A stretch of DNA of 64,000 nucleotides, taken from positions 7,812,001-7,876,000 of the forward strand of contig NZ_JAPEOK010000001.1 of assembly GCF_026341515.1 (NCBI RefSeq), read 5' to 3'. The DNA is from Streptomyces sp. NBC_00878 (lineage in GTDB: Bacteria; Actinomycetota; Actinomycetes; Streptomycetales; Streptomycetaceae). Below the pieces are notes generated by a model. That model did no database searches and was not told the DNA's origin. It saw only the letters and a program-made list of their open reading frames with translations. Below, piece by piece: positions 16,080 to 23,115 of the stretch. The translations under genes and the position numbers were made by a program. Numbering within the stretch: the first letter of the stretch is position 1; each line of letters begins with the position of its first letter.

Positions 16080-17432
16080 ATGTCCGCCACTGGCAGCATC
16101 AACACCGTGAGGAGACCGTCGCGTTCGGGGCTCGCAGTGCTTCTCGGGGCGCTCGCGTCCCTGCTCGCGACCCTGTTCCTCGGAGCGCCCGGGGCCGAGG
16201 CCCGCGCGGCCGCGCCCACCGCGGCTCCGACCGTGACTCCGACCGTGGCTCCCGCCGCCGCGCTCACCGAGGTCACCGACTTCGGCACCAACCCCAGCAA
16301 CCTGCGGATGTACCTCTACGTACCGGACAGCGTCACGGCGAAGCCCGCGATCGTGGTGGCCGTCCACTACTGCACGGGATCCGGCCCGGCGATGTACTCC
16401 GGCACGGAGTACGCCTCGCTCGCCGACCGCTACGGGTTCATCGTCGTCTACCCGTCGGTCACCCGCGCCAGCAAGTGCTTCGACGTGTCCTCGCCGCAGG
16501 CGCTGAAGCGGGGCGGCGGCAGCGACCCGGTCGGCATCAGGTCGATGGTCGACTGGGTGACGCGCACCTACTCCGCCGACCCGAGCCGGATCTTCGCCAC
16601 CGGCATCTCCTCCGGCGCGATGATGACGAACGTCCTGCTGGGCGACTACCCCGACGTGTTCGCGGCGGGCGCGGCCTTCTCGGGCGTACCGTTCGGCTGC
16701 TTCGCCACCACCGACGGCTCCGAGTGGAACAGCGCGTGCTCCGGCGGCACCGTGATCCGCACCCCGCAGGAGTGGGGCAACCTCGTCCGCGCCGCCTACC
16801 CGGGCTATACCGGCCCCCGGCCGCGTATGCAGCTGTGGCACGGCACCGAGGACGACGTCCTGCGCTACCCCAACTTCGGGGAGGAGGCCAAGCAGTGGAC
16901 CAATGTGCTGGGCGTCGGCCAGACCCCGGCCGCCACGGACTCGCCCCAGACCGGCTGGACCCGTACCCGGTACGGCGCCACCGGTGACCGGGCTCCCGTC
17001 GAGGCCATCAGCCTCCAGGGCATCGGCCACAACCTGTACGCGTACGGCATGGCGGCCCGGGTGCTCACGTTCTTCGGCCTGGACAGCTCGGGTCCCGCGC
17101 CTCAACCCCCGCCGGGCGCCTGCGCGGTGACCGCCACGACCACCGCGTGGAGTACGGGCCTGACCGGCTCCGTGACCATCACCAACACCGGCACCGTCCG
17201 CATCGAGGGCTGGCGGCTGGGCTTCACCCTGCCGTCCGGGCAGACCATCACCAACGGCTGGGGCGCCACGTACGCCCCGGCGAGCGGCGCGGTGACCGCC
17301 ACCAACGCCGCGTACAACGGCACGATCGCGCCGAACGCGAGCGTCGGCATCGGCTATCAGGCGAATCACGGCGGCAACGGCGCGGCTCCGGCCGCGTTCA
17401 CGCTCAACGGAACGGTGTGCACGGTCAATTGA
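16080..17432 (+). CDS. secreted PHB-depolymerase-type esterase with C-terminal CBM2-like domain
   Basis: A 450-residue secreted carbohydrate-active esterase of the LpqC/PHB depolymerase (CE1-like) fold. The signal peptide (residues about 1-43, ending GAEARA) precedes a Pro/Ala/Thr spacer and the catalytic domain with GISSGA (nucleophile Ser about 182), LWHGTEDD and GIGHN (His). The C-terminal part (about residues 350-450, after a QPPP linker) is a CBM2-type module with repeated aromatic/Asn-rich beta-strand motifs (CAVTATTTAWSTG, GWRLGFTLP, GWGATYAP). Probable substrate is an acetylated or feruloylated xylan. A CebR-like box upstream fits cellulose-type induction. ATG 16080 has a GGAAGGGA site. 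Confidence 0.85.
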   Translation: MSATGSINTVRRPSRSGLAVLLGALASLLATLFLGAPGAEARAAAPTAAPTVTPTVAPAAALTEVTDFGTNPSNLRMYLYVPDSVTAKPAIVVAVHYCTGSGPAMYSGTEYASLADRYGFIVVYPSVTRASKCFDVSSPQALKRGGGSDPVGIRSMVDWVTRTYSADPSRIFATGISSGAMMTNVLLGDYPDVFAAGAAFSGVPFGCFATTDGSEWNSACSGGTVIRTPQEWGNLVRAAYPGYTGPRPRMQLWHGTEDDVLRYPNFGEEAKQWTNVLGVGQTPAATDSPQTGWTRTRYGATGDRAPVEAISLQGIGHNLYAYGMAARVLTFFGLDSSGPAPQPPPGACAVTATTTAWSTGLTGSVTITNTGTVRIEGWRLGFTLPSGQTITNGWGATYAPASGAVTATNAAYNGTIAPNASVGIGYQANHGGNGAAPAAFTLNGTVCTVN

Positions 17433-17551
17433 CGACCCGTCGGTGAGTCATGACGGTCCGTCTGCGATTCATGACGGTCCGTCATGCCTGTCATGTCGCC
17501 GGACCCAGGTGGCCGGACCCGGGTGGCCGGAGACGCGTCTTCGGCCACCCG
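17433..17551. other. convergent gap with small direct repeats
   Basis: This 119-nt stretch between the convergent esterase and MarR genes holds two copies of TCATGACGGTCCGTC and two copies of a GTGGCCGGACCC-like segment. No gene or clear terminator was seen; the repeats may form the ends of the transcripts. Confidence 0.4.
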
Positions 17552-18115
17552 CTACTCCGGCTTCTCGGTGCCGTGCCCCTCGGTGTCCAGGGCCGGGGTC
17601 ACCGGCAGCAGGTCGAGCAACTGCGAGTACCGATGGGCGCAGGCCGTCTGTGCGATGGCCTGTGAGACGGCGTCGGCCAGGGGGCGCGAGGACTCGCTGA
17701 GCAGGCGGCGGGCCTTGTCCGTGAGCTTCACCTCGATGCCGCGCCGGTCGCCGCACGTCGAGTGCTTGCTGATCAGCCCCGCGTGCTGCAAGCAGGCGAC
17801 CTGATAGGTCAGCCGCGTCTTCGGGCGGCCCAGCAGTTCCGCGATCCGGGTCATCCGCAGGCTGGAGCCGGGCTGTTCGGCCAGCAGGCACAGCACCAGG
17901 AACTCGTCGTGCGAGATCCCCATGGCGTCCTTGACGCGTGAGCGCAACGACTGCTCGATCGCCCCGGCCGCGGCCAGCAGACGCATCCAGGCCCGCAGCT
18001 CGGCCGGCAGCAGCCCGTCGGCGCCGGTCGGCGGGCCGGTATCGCCCGCTGGCAGCCCGGCGTCGCTCGTCGGCTCGCGTTCGGGCTGGTCGGCGGAGGC
18101 GGGGGAGTCGGCCAT
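17552..18115 (-). CDS. MarR-family transcriptional regulator
   Basis: DNA-binding regulator of 187 residues with a winged-helix core: MGISHDEFLVLCLLAEQPGSSLRM and RIAELLGRPKTRLTYQVACLQHAGLISKHSTCGDRRGIEVKLTDKAR, taken as segments between residues 60 and 150. It has an Ala/Asp/Pro-rich N terminus of about 30 residues. ATG 18115 is preferred over GTG 18124. It is divergent from the YceI gene and the intergenic region has several repeats of the same dyad half site (TTGGAT), so it probably represses YceI and itself. Confidence 0.88.
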   Translation of the reverse strand: MADSPASADQPEREPTSDAGLPAGDTGPPTGADGLLPAELRAWMRLLAAAGAIEQSLRSRVKDAMGISHDEFLVLCLLAEQPGSSLRMTRIAELLGRPKTRLTYQVACLQHAGLISKHSTCGDRRGIEVKLTDKARRLLSESSRPLADAVSQAIAQTACAHRYSQLLDLLPVTPALDTEGHGTEKPE

Positions 18116-18144
18116 AGTCCGCACAGTCTACCTGTTGTTCAATT

Positions 18145-18197
18145 TTGGATATTCGGTTAGCGTGGGGTCATCCAAATTTGGATTACTGCATTTGGAT
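18145..18197. promoter_or_regulatory. cluster of TTGGAT half sites, MarR operator candidate
   Basis: A perfect 14-bp dyad ATCCAAATTTGGAT (18170-18183) is flanked by further TTGGAT half sites at 18145-18150 and 18192-18197. All lie between the MarR and YceI genes in an AT-rich pocket. Palindromic ATCCAA/TTGGAT sites are typical of MarR-family operators. Confidence 0.65.
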
Positions 18198-18234
18198 GAC
18201 TGAGTCCACTGCTCGAAACGTCTGGAGAACTCCC

Positions 18235-18747
18235 ATGACCGTCGCCGTAGAGACCGGCCTGTGGCAGCTCGACCCCGCCCGCACCACCGTCGCCATCAAG
18301 CACAAGACGATGTGGGGCATGGTCACCGTGAAGGGTGCCTTCGGTGGCGTCACGGGCGAGGGCGAGGTCCAGCCCGACGGCACCGCCCGCGGCACCATCA
18401 CCCTGGACGCCGCCTCCCTGGACACCAAGAACGCCAAGCGCGACGAGCACCTGCGCGGCAGCGACTTCTTCGACGCCGAGCGGCACCCCTCCCTCGTCTT
18501 CGCCGTCCGCGACGCCGTGGTCCGCCAGGACGACACCGTCGAGATCTCCGGCCAACTGACCGCCCGCGGCATCAGCCGCCCGCAGTCCGTCACGGCCCGG
18601 GTCACCGGAGCGAGCGCCGACGCGGTCACGCTCACCGCCGAGTTCACCGTGGACCGGGAGCAGTTCGGCATGACCTGGAACCAGCTGGGCATGATGCGCG
18701 ACCTGACCACGGTCACGGCGACGCTCGGCTTCACGCGTACGTCATGA
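18235..18747 (+). CDS. YceI family protein
   Basis: A 170-residue lipocalin-like beta-barrel protein of the YceI family, which binds isoprenoid-type lipids. Family landmarks are WQLDPARTTVAIKHKTMWG near the N terminus and VKGAFGGVTGEGEV, followed by LDAASLDTKNAKRDEHLRG and DFFDAERHP. No signal peptide is visible, so it is probably cytoplasmic. ATG 18235 has a GGAGAA site 7 nt upstream; the frame can be extended upstream but into the operator region. Divergent MarR control is inferred from the TTGGAT dyads. Confidence 0.88.
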   Translation: MTVAVETGLWQLDPARTTVAIKHKTMWGMVTVKGAFGGVTGEGEVQPDGTARGTITLDAASLDTKNAKRDEHLRGSDFFDAERHPSLVFAVRDAVVRQDDTVEISGQLTARGISRPQSVTARVTGASADAVTLTAEFTVDREQFGMTWNQLGMMRDLTTVTATLGFTRTS

Positions 18748-18984
18748 AGCCTGGTAGGAGCCTCAACGGCTGACCGGGGGCGAGAGGCAGGTCTGACAGG
18801 CGCTGGCCGACGTGCGGATCAGGCTGCCGCCGGACGCGCTAGACGTGCAGTTGCAGCGCGACGCCGGTCGGTTCACGTCGAGTACCGGGTGATGGCGATG
18901 TTCTACGAGGCATTGAGGCCCCGGGGCGCACAACGCGGATGTGCGAGGCTGCCGGTCATCCGGGAACCTCGCTGTCCCGTTGGC
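18748..18984. other. unassigned edge of the accessory island
   Basis: About 240 nt of ordinary-GC sequence after the YceI gene with no convincing open frame in either direction. It leads straight into the DUF6879-like remnant, so it is probably decayed or intergenic DNA. Confidence 0.4.
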
Positions 18985-19075
18985 GAACTGCACGCGCTCC
19001 GCTGTCCACTTGGAGATGCGCGACAGCTACGCCGTCGACTATGAAGAGGGGCCCTTCGCTGAGAAGGCTTCTGCT
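18985..19075 (+). pseudogene. N-terminal DUF6879-like remnant
   Basis: A short run on the plus strand translates as TRSAVHLEMRDSYAVDYEEG, resembling the N terminus of DUF6879 proteins (a common Streptomyces small-protein family of unknown function). The frame stops after about 25 codons and the rest of the gene is absent here; a matching C-terminal part with the same orientation lies at 22893-23057. The assignment rests on a short stretch recognised from memory. Confidence 0.4.
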
Positions 19076-19160
19076 TTCCGGACGTGATCGTGTGGTTCGA
19101 GGTTGGTGGGCGTGAACTCCGCCTGTAGGTGGGAGGGATGGGGCGGTTCGTCTGCTCGTC

Positions 19161-19650
19161 TTGTCCGTGGAGGTGGCTGTGCCGTCGGTGCTCGGAATGC
19201 TGGAGGCCCGGGAGAAGAAGGTCCGGGAGAAGAAGGTCTGTGAGGAGGTGGCCCGGCTGCGGGAGGAGGCCGAGCGGGTGGGGGGCCGCGCTCGTGGCGG
19301 CGGTAGGCGCCCTGGTGAGGCTGGCCGGCGCCCGGGAGACGGTGGCCGAGGTGCTGGGTGAACAGGCAGGTCAGGGCGGCGAGCTGACCTCTGGTGCGGT
19401 AGCGGGCTCGGCCGTTCCGCAGCGGGGTGGGAATGCCGTCGTTGAGGTGCTCGTGCCCGAATACCAGCAGATCCTGCGGGTCCTCGCTGTGCCGGAGGCG
19501 GCCGGTGGGATGCGGGTGAAGCAGATCCTGGCCGGGCCGGGGTGGGAGGCGACAGCGACCCGGGTCGAGGAAGTGCGCTCGCGGGTCAAGCGGCTGGCTG
19601 CCCGCGGGTGGGTCACCGAGGTGCGGCCGAACGTGTTCGAGACAGTCCAC
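19161..19650 (+). pseudogene. helix-rich hypothetical protein (IS-associated family), frameshifted
   Basis: Two frames together make one protein. Residues PSVLGMLEAREKKVREKKV start in one frame; after a run of six G at 19280-19285 the other frame continues with ARETVAEVLGEQ, LVPEYQQILRVLAVPEAAGG, ARRVEEV-type and SRVKRLAARGWVTEV helices. This resembles a helix-turn-helix hypothetical protein often seen next to Streptomyces transposases. The 3' end is cut off near 19640, where IS5 sequence starts in reverse. Function is unknown; it is not expected to be functional here. Confidence 0.55.
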
Positions 19651-19848
19651 CACCACATGCCGCTTGCATGCACCCGCCTGAACGGCGGGAAGTCCGCAGG
19701 CAGGCTGCCCCACTTCACCCCGTTGTCCACGACGTAGCGGACCGCATCCAACATCACGCGATGGCAGTACCCCTCCGCCCGCCTGGCCCTGGAGCCAGGC
19801 CGGAACCGGCAGCAACGGCCGGATGACCTGCCACTGCGACGCGCTCAT
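19634..19848 (-). pseudogene. IS5-type transposase, N-terminal remnant (left copy)
   Basis: The minus strand reads MSASQWQVIRPLLPVPAWLQ, then, after a frameshift, RVMLDAVRYVVDNGVKWGSL and PADFPPFRRVHA, the N terminus of an IS5-family DDE transposase. About 60 codons remain; the DDE region is deleted and the sequence jumps to a short KRHVVVD fragment before ending against the IS-associated gene. It carries the same frameshift (GCCAGGCGGGCGGAGG) as the right copy. Confidence 0.75.
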
Positions 19849-20121
19849 ATCGGAGCCGTAGCACGAGGTCCGGTCCGTCCGGTCCGCGGCGTTTCCGAAC
19901 CGGTGCGCGAGACAATCGCACGGCGACACGCGGGAGTTGGACGCGACCGCCGTGGTCACGCAAGACTGCGGCAACAGGGTCTCCTGGGTGTTCGAGTGGC
20001 TTCGCAACCCCGAGCTACCGAGGGGGCCCTGTCTTCATGCGCCGACGCCGCAGCGATCACCCGATCCAGCACCAGTTCGACTGACCACACCCATCGACCG
20101 GCATGCGGAAACCTTCTCAGA
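19666..20121 (-). repeat. left inverted IS5-related segment
   Basis: Two blocks of this segment, 20069-20121 (53 nt) and 19666-19824 (159 nt), are nearly identical on the opposite strand to 22250-22302 and 22303-22461. The 244 nt between them here, which contain the transposase start codon, are missing from the right copy. The segment abuts the end of the epoxide hydrolase gene; its stop codon is the TGA of TCTGAGAAGG. Confidence 0.75.
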
Positions 20122-21067
20122 CGGTGGCATCCTGCTGTTCCAGCCATTTGGAAATCAGCTGGTTTGTTTCCTCAGGCATTTCCTCCTGGATCCAGTGCCC
20201 GCAGTCCAGGCCGACAACTTCCACGTTGGGCACGAACTCTGTCAGGGTTTCGGACCTCGGGACCGCGAGGTCCCGGTCGCCGTAGATCATGAGGGCGGGC
20301 TGCTGGATGATCGGGTCCACGTCCGCCAGCTGGTGCCAGTTGCGGTCGAGGTTCCGGTACCAGTTGATGCCGCCCGTGAATCCCGACGTTTCGAACCCGG
20401 AGATGTAGACGGCCAGGTCGCTGTCGCTCATGACAGGCTCACCGAGCGGTGCTTCCGCCAGGGCGAGGTTGATAAACGCCATGCCCGGCTCAGGGGGCGC
20501 CGGGGGAACGTTCTTCCGGTAGAGGTTGCGGAGAAACTGGCTTGTGTTCGCATCGAACACGGCGTCTGCAACGCCCGGCTGTCGATTGAAGTGGACGAAG
20601 TAGAAGTCGTCGCCGAGGAACTGTTCCATGACCTCGATCCACGGCGTTTCACCGCGCACCTGGTAAGGCAAGGACAGGTTGATCACCTTGTTCACACGGT
20701 TGGGGTGCAGCAGGGTCAGTCCCCAGACGACGAACGCACCCCAGTCATGGCCGACGAAGGTGGCGTCTTCGTATCCGTAGTGGTCGAGGAGCGCGACGAG
20801 GTCGCCCGACAGGTGCTCGATGTCGTAGTCGGTCACTTCGGCCGGGCGGGATGAGTTGCCGTAACCCCGCTGGTTCGGTGCGATGACGTGGTAGCCGGCT
20901 TCGGCGAGGACGGGCATCAGATGACGCCAGGAGTACGCGTGCTCAGGCCAGCCGTGGCAGAGCACGATGGGCTTTCCCTTGTTTTCTCGTCCTGCTTCGA
21001 AGACTTCGAGTTCCACGCCGTTGACCGGAACAATGCTGGGCTTGGGGAAATCGCTAGAATTGTTCAT
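20117..21067 (-). CDS. epoxide hydrolase/haloalkane dehalogenase-like alpha/beta hydrolase
   Basis: Cytosolic alpha/beta hydrolase of 316 residues with HGWPEHAYSW (oxyanion region), the nucleophile Asp in FVGHDWGAFVVWG (Asp about 107), YGDRDLAVP (third Asp) and GHWIQEEMPEE (His). Two cap-region Tyr candidates are present, so an epoxide hydrolase is more likely than a dehalogenase. The sequence is visibly less G/C-rich, with more A/T in third positions than its neighbours, and lies between IS remnants, so it looks acquired. Start ATG 21067 has an AAGGAA site. It lacks visible partner genes. Confidence 0.85.
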   Translation of the reverse strand: MNNSSDFPKPSIVPVNGVELEVFEAGRENKGKPIVLCHGWPEHAYSWRHLMPVLAEAGYHVIAPNQRGYGNSSRPAEVTDYDIEHLSGDLVALLDHYGYEDATFVGHDWGAFVVWGLTLLHPNRVNKVINLSLPYQVRGETPWIEVMEQFLGDDFYFVHFNRQPGVADAVFDANTSQFLRNLYRKNVPPAPPEPGMAFINLALAEAPLGEPVMSDSDLAVYISGFETSGFTGGINWYRNLDRNWHQLADVDPIIQQPALMIYGDRDLAVPRSETLTEFVPNVEVVGLDCGHWIQEEMPEETNQLISKWLEQQDATV

Positions 21068-21117
21068 TGTGTTTCCTTATTGCCTTTCGGGGTGATTGGG
21101 CTTAGGTGAAGTTCCCG

Positions 21118-21148
21118 AAGAGTTCGGGCTGTTGAATCACGAACTCTT
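21118..21148. promoter_or_regulatory. 9-bp inverted repeat upstream of the epoxide hydrolase
   Basis: AAGAGTTCG (21118-21126) and CGAACTCTT (21140-21148) are perfect 9-bp arms separated by 13 nt, about 50 bp upstream of the epoxide hydrolase start in a low-GC stretch. A regulator operator is the simplest reading; a terminator for the YdeI-like gene is possible. Confidence 0.45.
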
Positions 21149-21307
21149 TGCGCGGGGGACCCTGTGCGGAATGAAAGTCTGACGCTGAGATCGCCGAGAC
21201 GCGAGACGACGGTTGCGCTTGTGCTTCGTGACAGCGCCTTCTTGGGGCTCCCTATAAGCCTCCGCGGGCCTTGATGCCCTTGATCTGCGCGTTGACCAAG
21301 CGGTTGA

Positions 21308-21910
21308 TCATGATGGCCGCTCGGACCTTGCCATCGACGCCACCATCCGCTCTAAGCGGGCCAGCCGCGTCTTCTCGGTACGGGCGGTGACCAGACCGAG
21401 GTACAGGGCGAACTGGTCGGACTTGCCGAGCGTGTCGTAGAACACCCGCGCTGCAGGGTTCGCGTCGAGGGCTTCGATGAGATCCGGTGGTGCGGTGGCG
21501 TTCTTCTGTGAGGCGTATGCCGTCTCCCAGCGGCCGTCCGCCCGCGCCGCCTCGACCTCGGCCAGGCCGCGGGGGCGCATCCGGCCTGCCGCGATCAGGG
21601 CCTCGGCCTTGTCGACGTTCACCTGCGACCAGGCGGAGCGGGGGCGGCGGGGTGTCGTGCGCTGCAGAAAGTACGAGTCGTCGAAGCCTCGCCGCTGACC
21701 GTCGATCCAGCCAAAGCAGAGCACCGTGTCGACCATCTCTTCCCAGGTGAGCGACGAGATGCCGGTATGCTTCTTGGCGATCTTCACCCAGAGCGCGGCC
21801 TTCTCCCCGTGATGCTCTTCGAGCCACGCCTCCAGCTCGGCCGGGCTCGCGGGGACAAGGATCTCGACGCCGTCCTCGTGTTTCTGCATAAACCGCAGAC
21901 TAGAGTCCAT
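21308..21910 (-). CDS. YdeI/OmdA-like protein with C-terminal frameshift
   Basis: A 200-residue protein of the YdeI/OmdA (bacteriocin-protection-type) family. It contains VPASPAELEAWLEEHHGEKAALWVK, ISSLTWEEMVDTVLCFGWIDGQRRG and AGRMRPRGLAEVEAA, read as separate motifs. The reading frame ends with SERPS, but another frame continues as DGKVRAAIMINRL and AQIKGIKARGGL to 21252, and this looks like the true C terminus. A net one-base indel near 21340-21360 therefore seems to have truncated the protein. Base composition is intermediate. ATG 21889 is an alternative start. Confidence 0.7.
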   Translation of the reverse strand: MDSSLRFMQKHEDGVEILVPASPAELEAWLEEHHGEKAALWVKIAKKHTGISSLTWEEMVDTVLCFGWIDGQRRGFDDSYFLQRTTPRRPRSAWSQVNVDKAEALIAAGRMRPRGLAEVEAARADGRWETAYASQKNATAPPDLIEALDANPAARVFYDTLGKSDQFALYLGLVTARTEKTRLARLERMVASMARSERPS

Positions 21911-22198
21911 ATAGGACAGATGGTGACCTACTTAAGCGACCCGCTCAGGCGACCTGACCGGTCACTACTTGGCGAGCTTCGCCCCTGCTTGCCACAGGTC
22001 ACCCGTCGAGTTGATGAACTGCTTGAGCTGGCTTGGGATGTTGCCGTAGCCGTTCGGCGAACCGACCGCAGGGTCTAGCCAAGGCGGCTACCGACACAGA
22101 TGTGCTTGGGGCGATTCGACTCCCACAAGGGGCCTTCGGGACCCCGCCCTGGAGTATCGGTGGATTGGTGACCATCGGGCGGTAGTGCCACTCCCGTG
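21911..22198. other. unassigned stretch between YdeI-like gene and palindrome
   Basis: About 290 nt with short open frames only (one plus-strand frame ends in LAWDVAVAVRRTDRRV). I recognise no gene. It is probably remnant island DNA between the YdeI-like gene and the IS5 copy. Confidence 0.4.
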
Positions 22199-22236
22199 GC
22201 GGGGTGGGTGTCCACCGCGGTGGACACCCACCCCGC
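22199..22236. repeat. 38-bp perfect palindrome
   Basis: GCGGGGTGGGTGTCCACCGC and the complementary half form a loop-free, 38-bp perfect palindrome centred on CCGCGG. It lies immediately upstream of the right IS5-related copy. It could be a strong terminator or the target of a site-specific DNA-binding or nicking enzyme, or two IS ends fused head to head. Confidence 0.7.
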
Positions 22237-22249
22237 TGCCGCTCCTGTC

Positions 22250-22461
22250 TCTGAGAAGGCTTCCGCATGCCGGTCGATGGGTGTGGTCAGTCGAACTGGT
22301 GCATCCGGCCGTTGCTGCCGGTTCCGGCCTGGCTCCAGGGCCAGGCGGGCGGAGGGGTACTGCCATCGCGTGATGTTGGATGCGGTCCGCTATGTCGTGG
22401 ACAACGAGGTGAAGTGGGTCAGCCCGCCTGCGGACTTCCCGCCGTTCAGGCGGGTGCATGC
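22250..22461 (+). repeat. right inverted IS5-related segment
   Basis: This 212-nt segment is the fused counterpart of two blocks of the left copy (20069-20121 and 19666-19824, reversed), with the 244-nt middle section missing and a direct junction at 22302/22303. A handful of mismatches separate the copies (for example GAGAAGGC versus GAGAAGGT). The right copy therefore arose by deletion after duplication, or by recombination between two copies. Confidence 0.7.
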
Positions 22462-22906
22462 CTTCGCCCGCCGCCGGCAGGCCACCGGCCTGCCGGCCGA
22501 GTCCCATGACCGGCTACGTGACCGCGTACGCCTCAGGGAGGGCCGTTCGGTGGATCCGACGGCTGCGATCGGGGACTCGCAGTCGGTACGGGCCGCGGCG
22601 AACATCCCGCGCGCGACGTCGGGCTGGGACGGCGGCAAGCGGGTGGGCGGGCGCAAGCGGCATGTGGTGGTGGACCGTCTCGGCCTGGTCCTGACGGTGC
22701 TGGTGAGTGCGGCGAGCGTGCAGGATCGCGACGCCGGCGTCGGGCTGCCGGCGCGGCTGCGCGAGCAGTATTTCTCGATCCGTCTCGTCTGGGTGGACCG
22801 CGGCCATGCCGGCCGCCTGGTCGACTTCGCCCGCTCAGAGCTCCAGCTCACCCTCGACATCGTCCGCCGCACCGACGACACCACCGGGTCCGTGGTGCTG
22901 CCGCGA
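22303..22906 (+). pseudogene. IS5-type transposase, truncated (right copy)
   Basis: Fragments of an IS5-family transposase: RRAEGYCHRVMLDAVRYVVDN after the shared frameshift, then, with a gap, AAIGDSQSVRAA (first catalytic Asp region), GKRVGGRKRHVVVDRLGL, and LVWVDRGHAGRLVDF (second Asp region), LTLDIVRRTDDTTG. It ends at VVLPRR, where the sequence changes to DUF6879-like codons. The C-terminal third with the catalytic Glu is absent, and the start codon region is deleted, so it is inactive. Confidence 0.75.
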
Positions 22907-23057
22907 CGCAGGGCGCCCGACATCGCCCTGCCCGGCAACAACTTCTGGCTGTTCGACGAGCAGTGGGTCACTGGAACCACTTCAGCTGTGCACGGAGGCC
23001 TTCGAGGCAGTATGGACGCGCGTGGTTCCGCACCACCGGTACGAGATCCGCTAGCAG
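22893..23057 (+). pseudogene. C-terminal DUF6879-like remnant
   Basis: After the transposase VVLPRR the plus strand continues APDIALPGNNFWLFDEQWV and, in another frame, LCTEAFEAVWTRVVPHHRYE. Both match the end of DUF6879 proteins (GNDFWLFDG and AVW-x-PH-x-Y). The same family's N-terminal part, in the same orientation, lies at 18985. One explanation is that the island inserted into, or recombined across, a DUF6879 gene at the shared LPRR codons. Recognition is from memory. Confidence 0.55.
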
Positions 23058-23115
23058 AGAAGCACGGACGGACCGCAGAGGCGGATCACCCAGGTGACGA
23101 TTGCGACTTGGGTGA

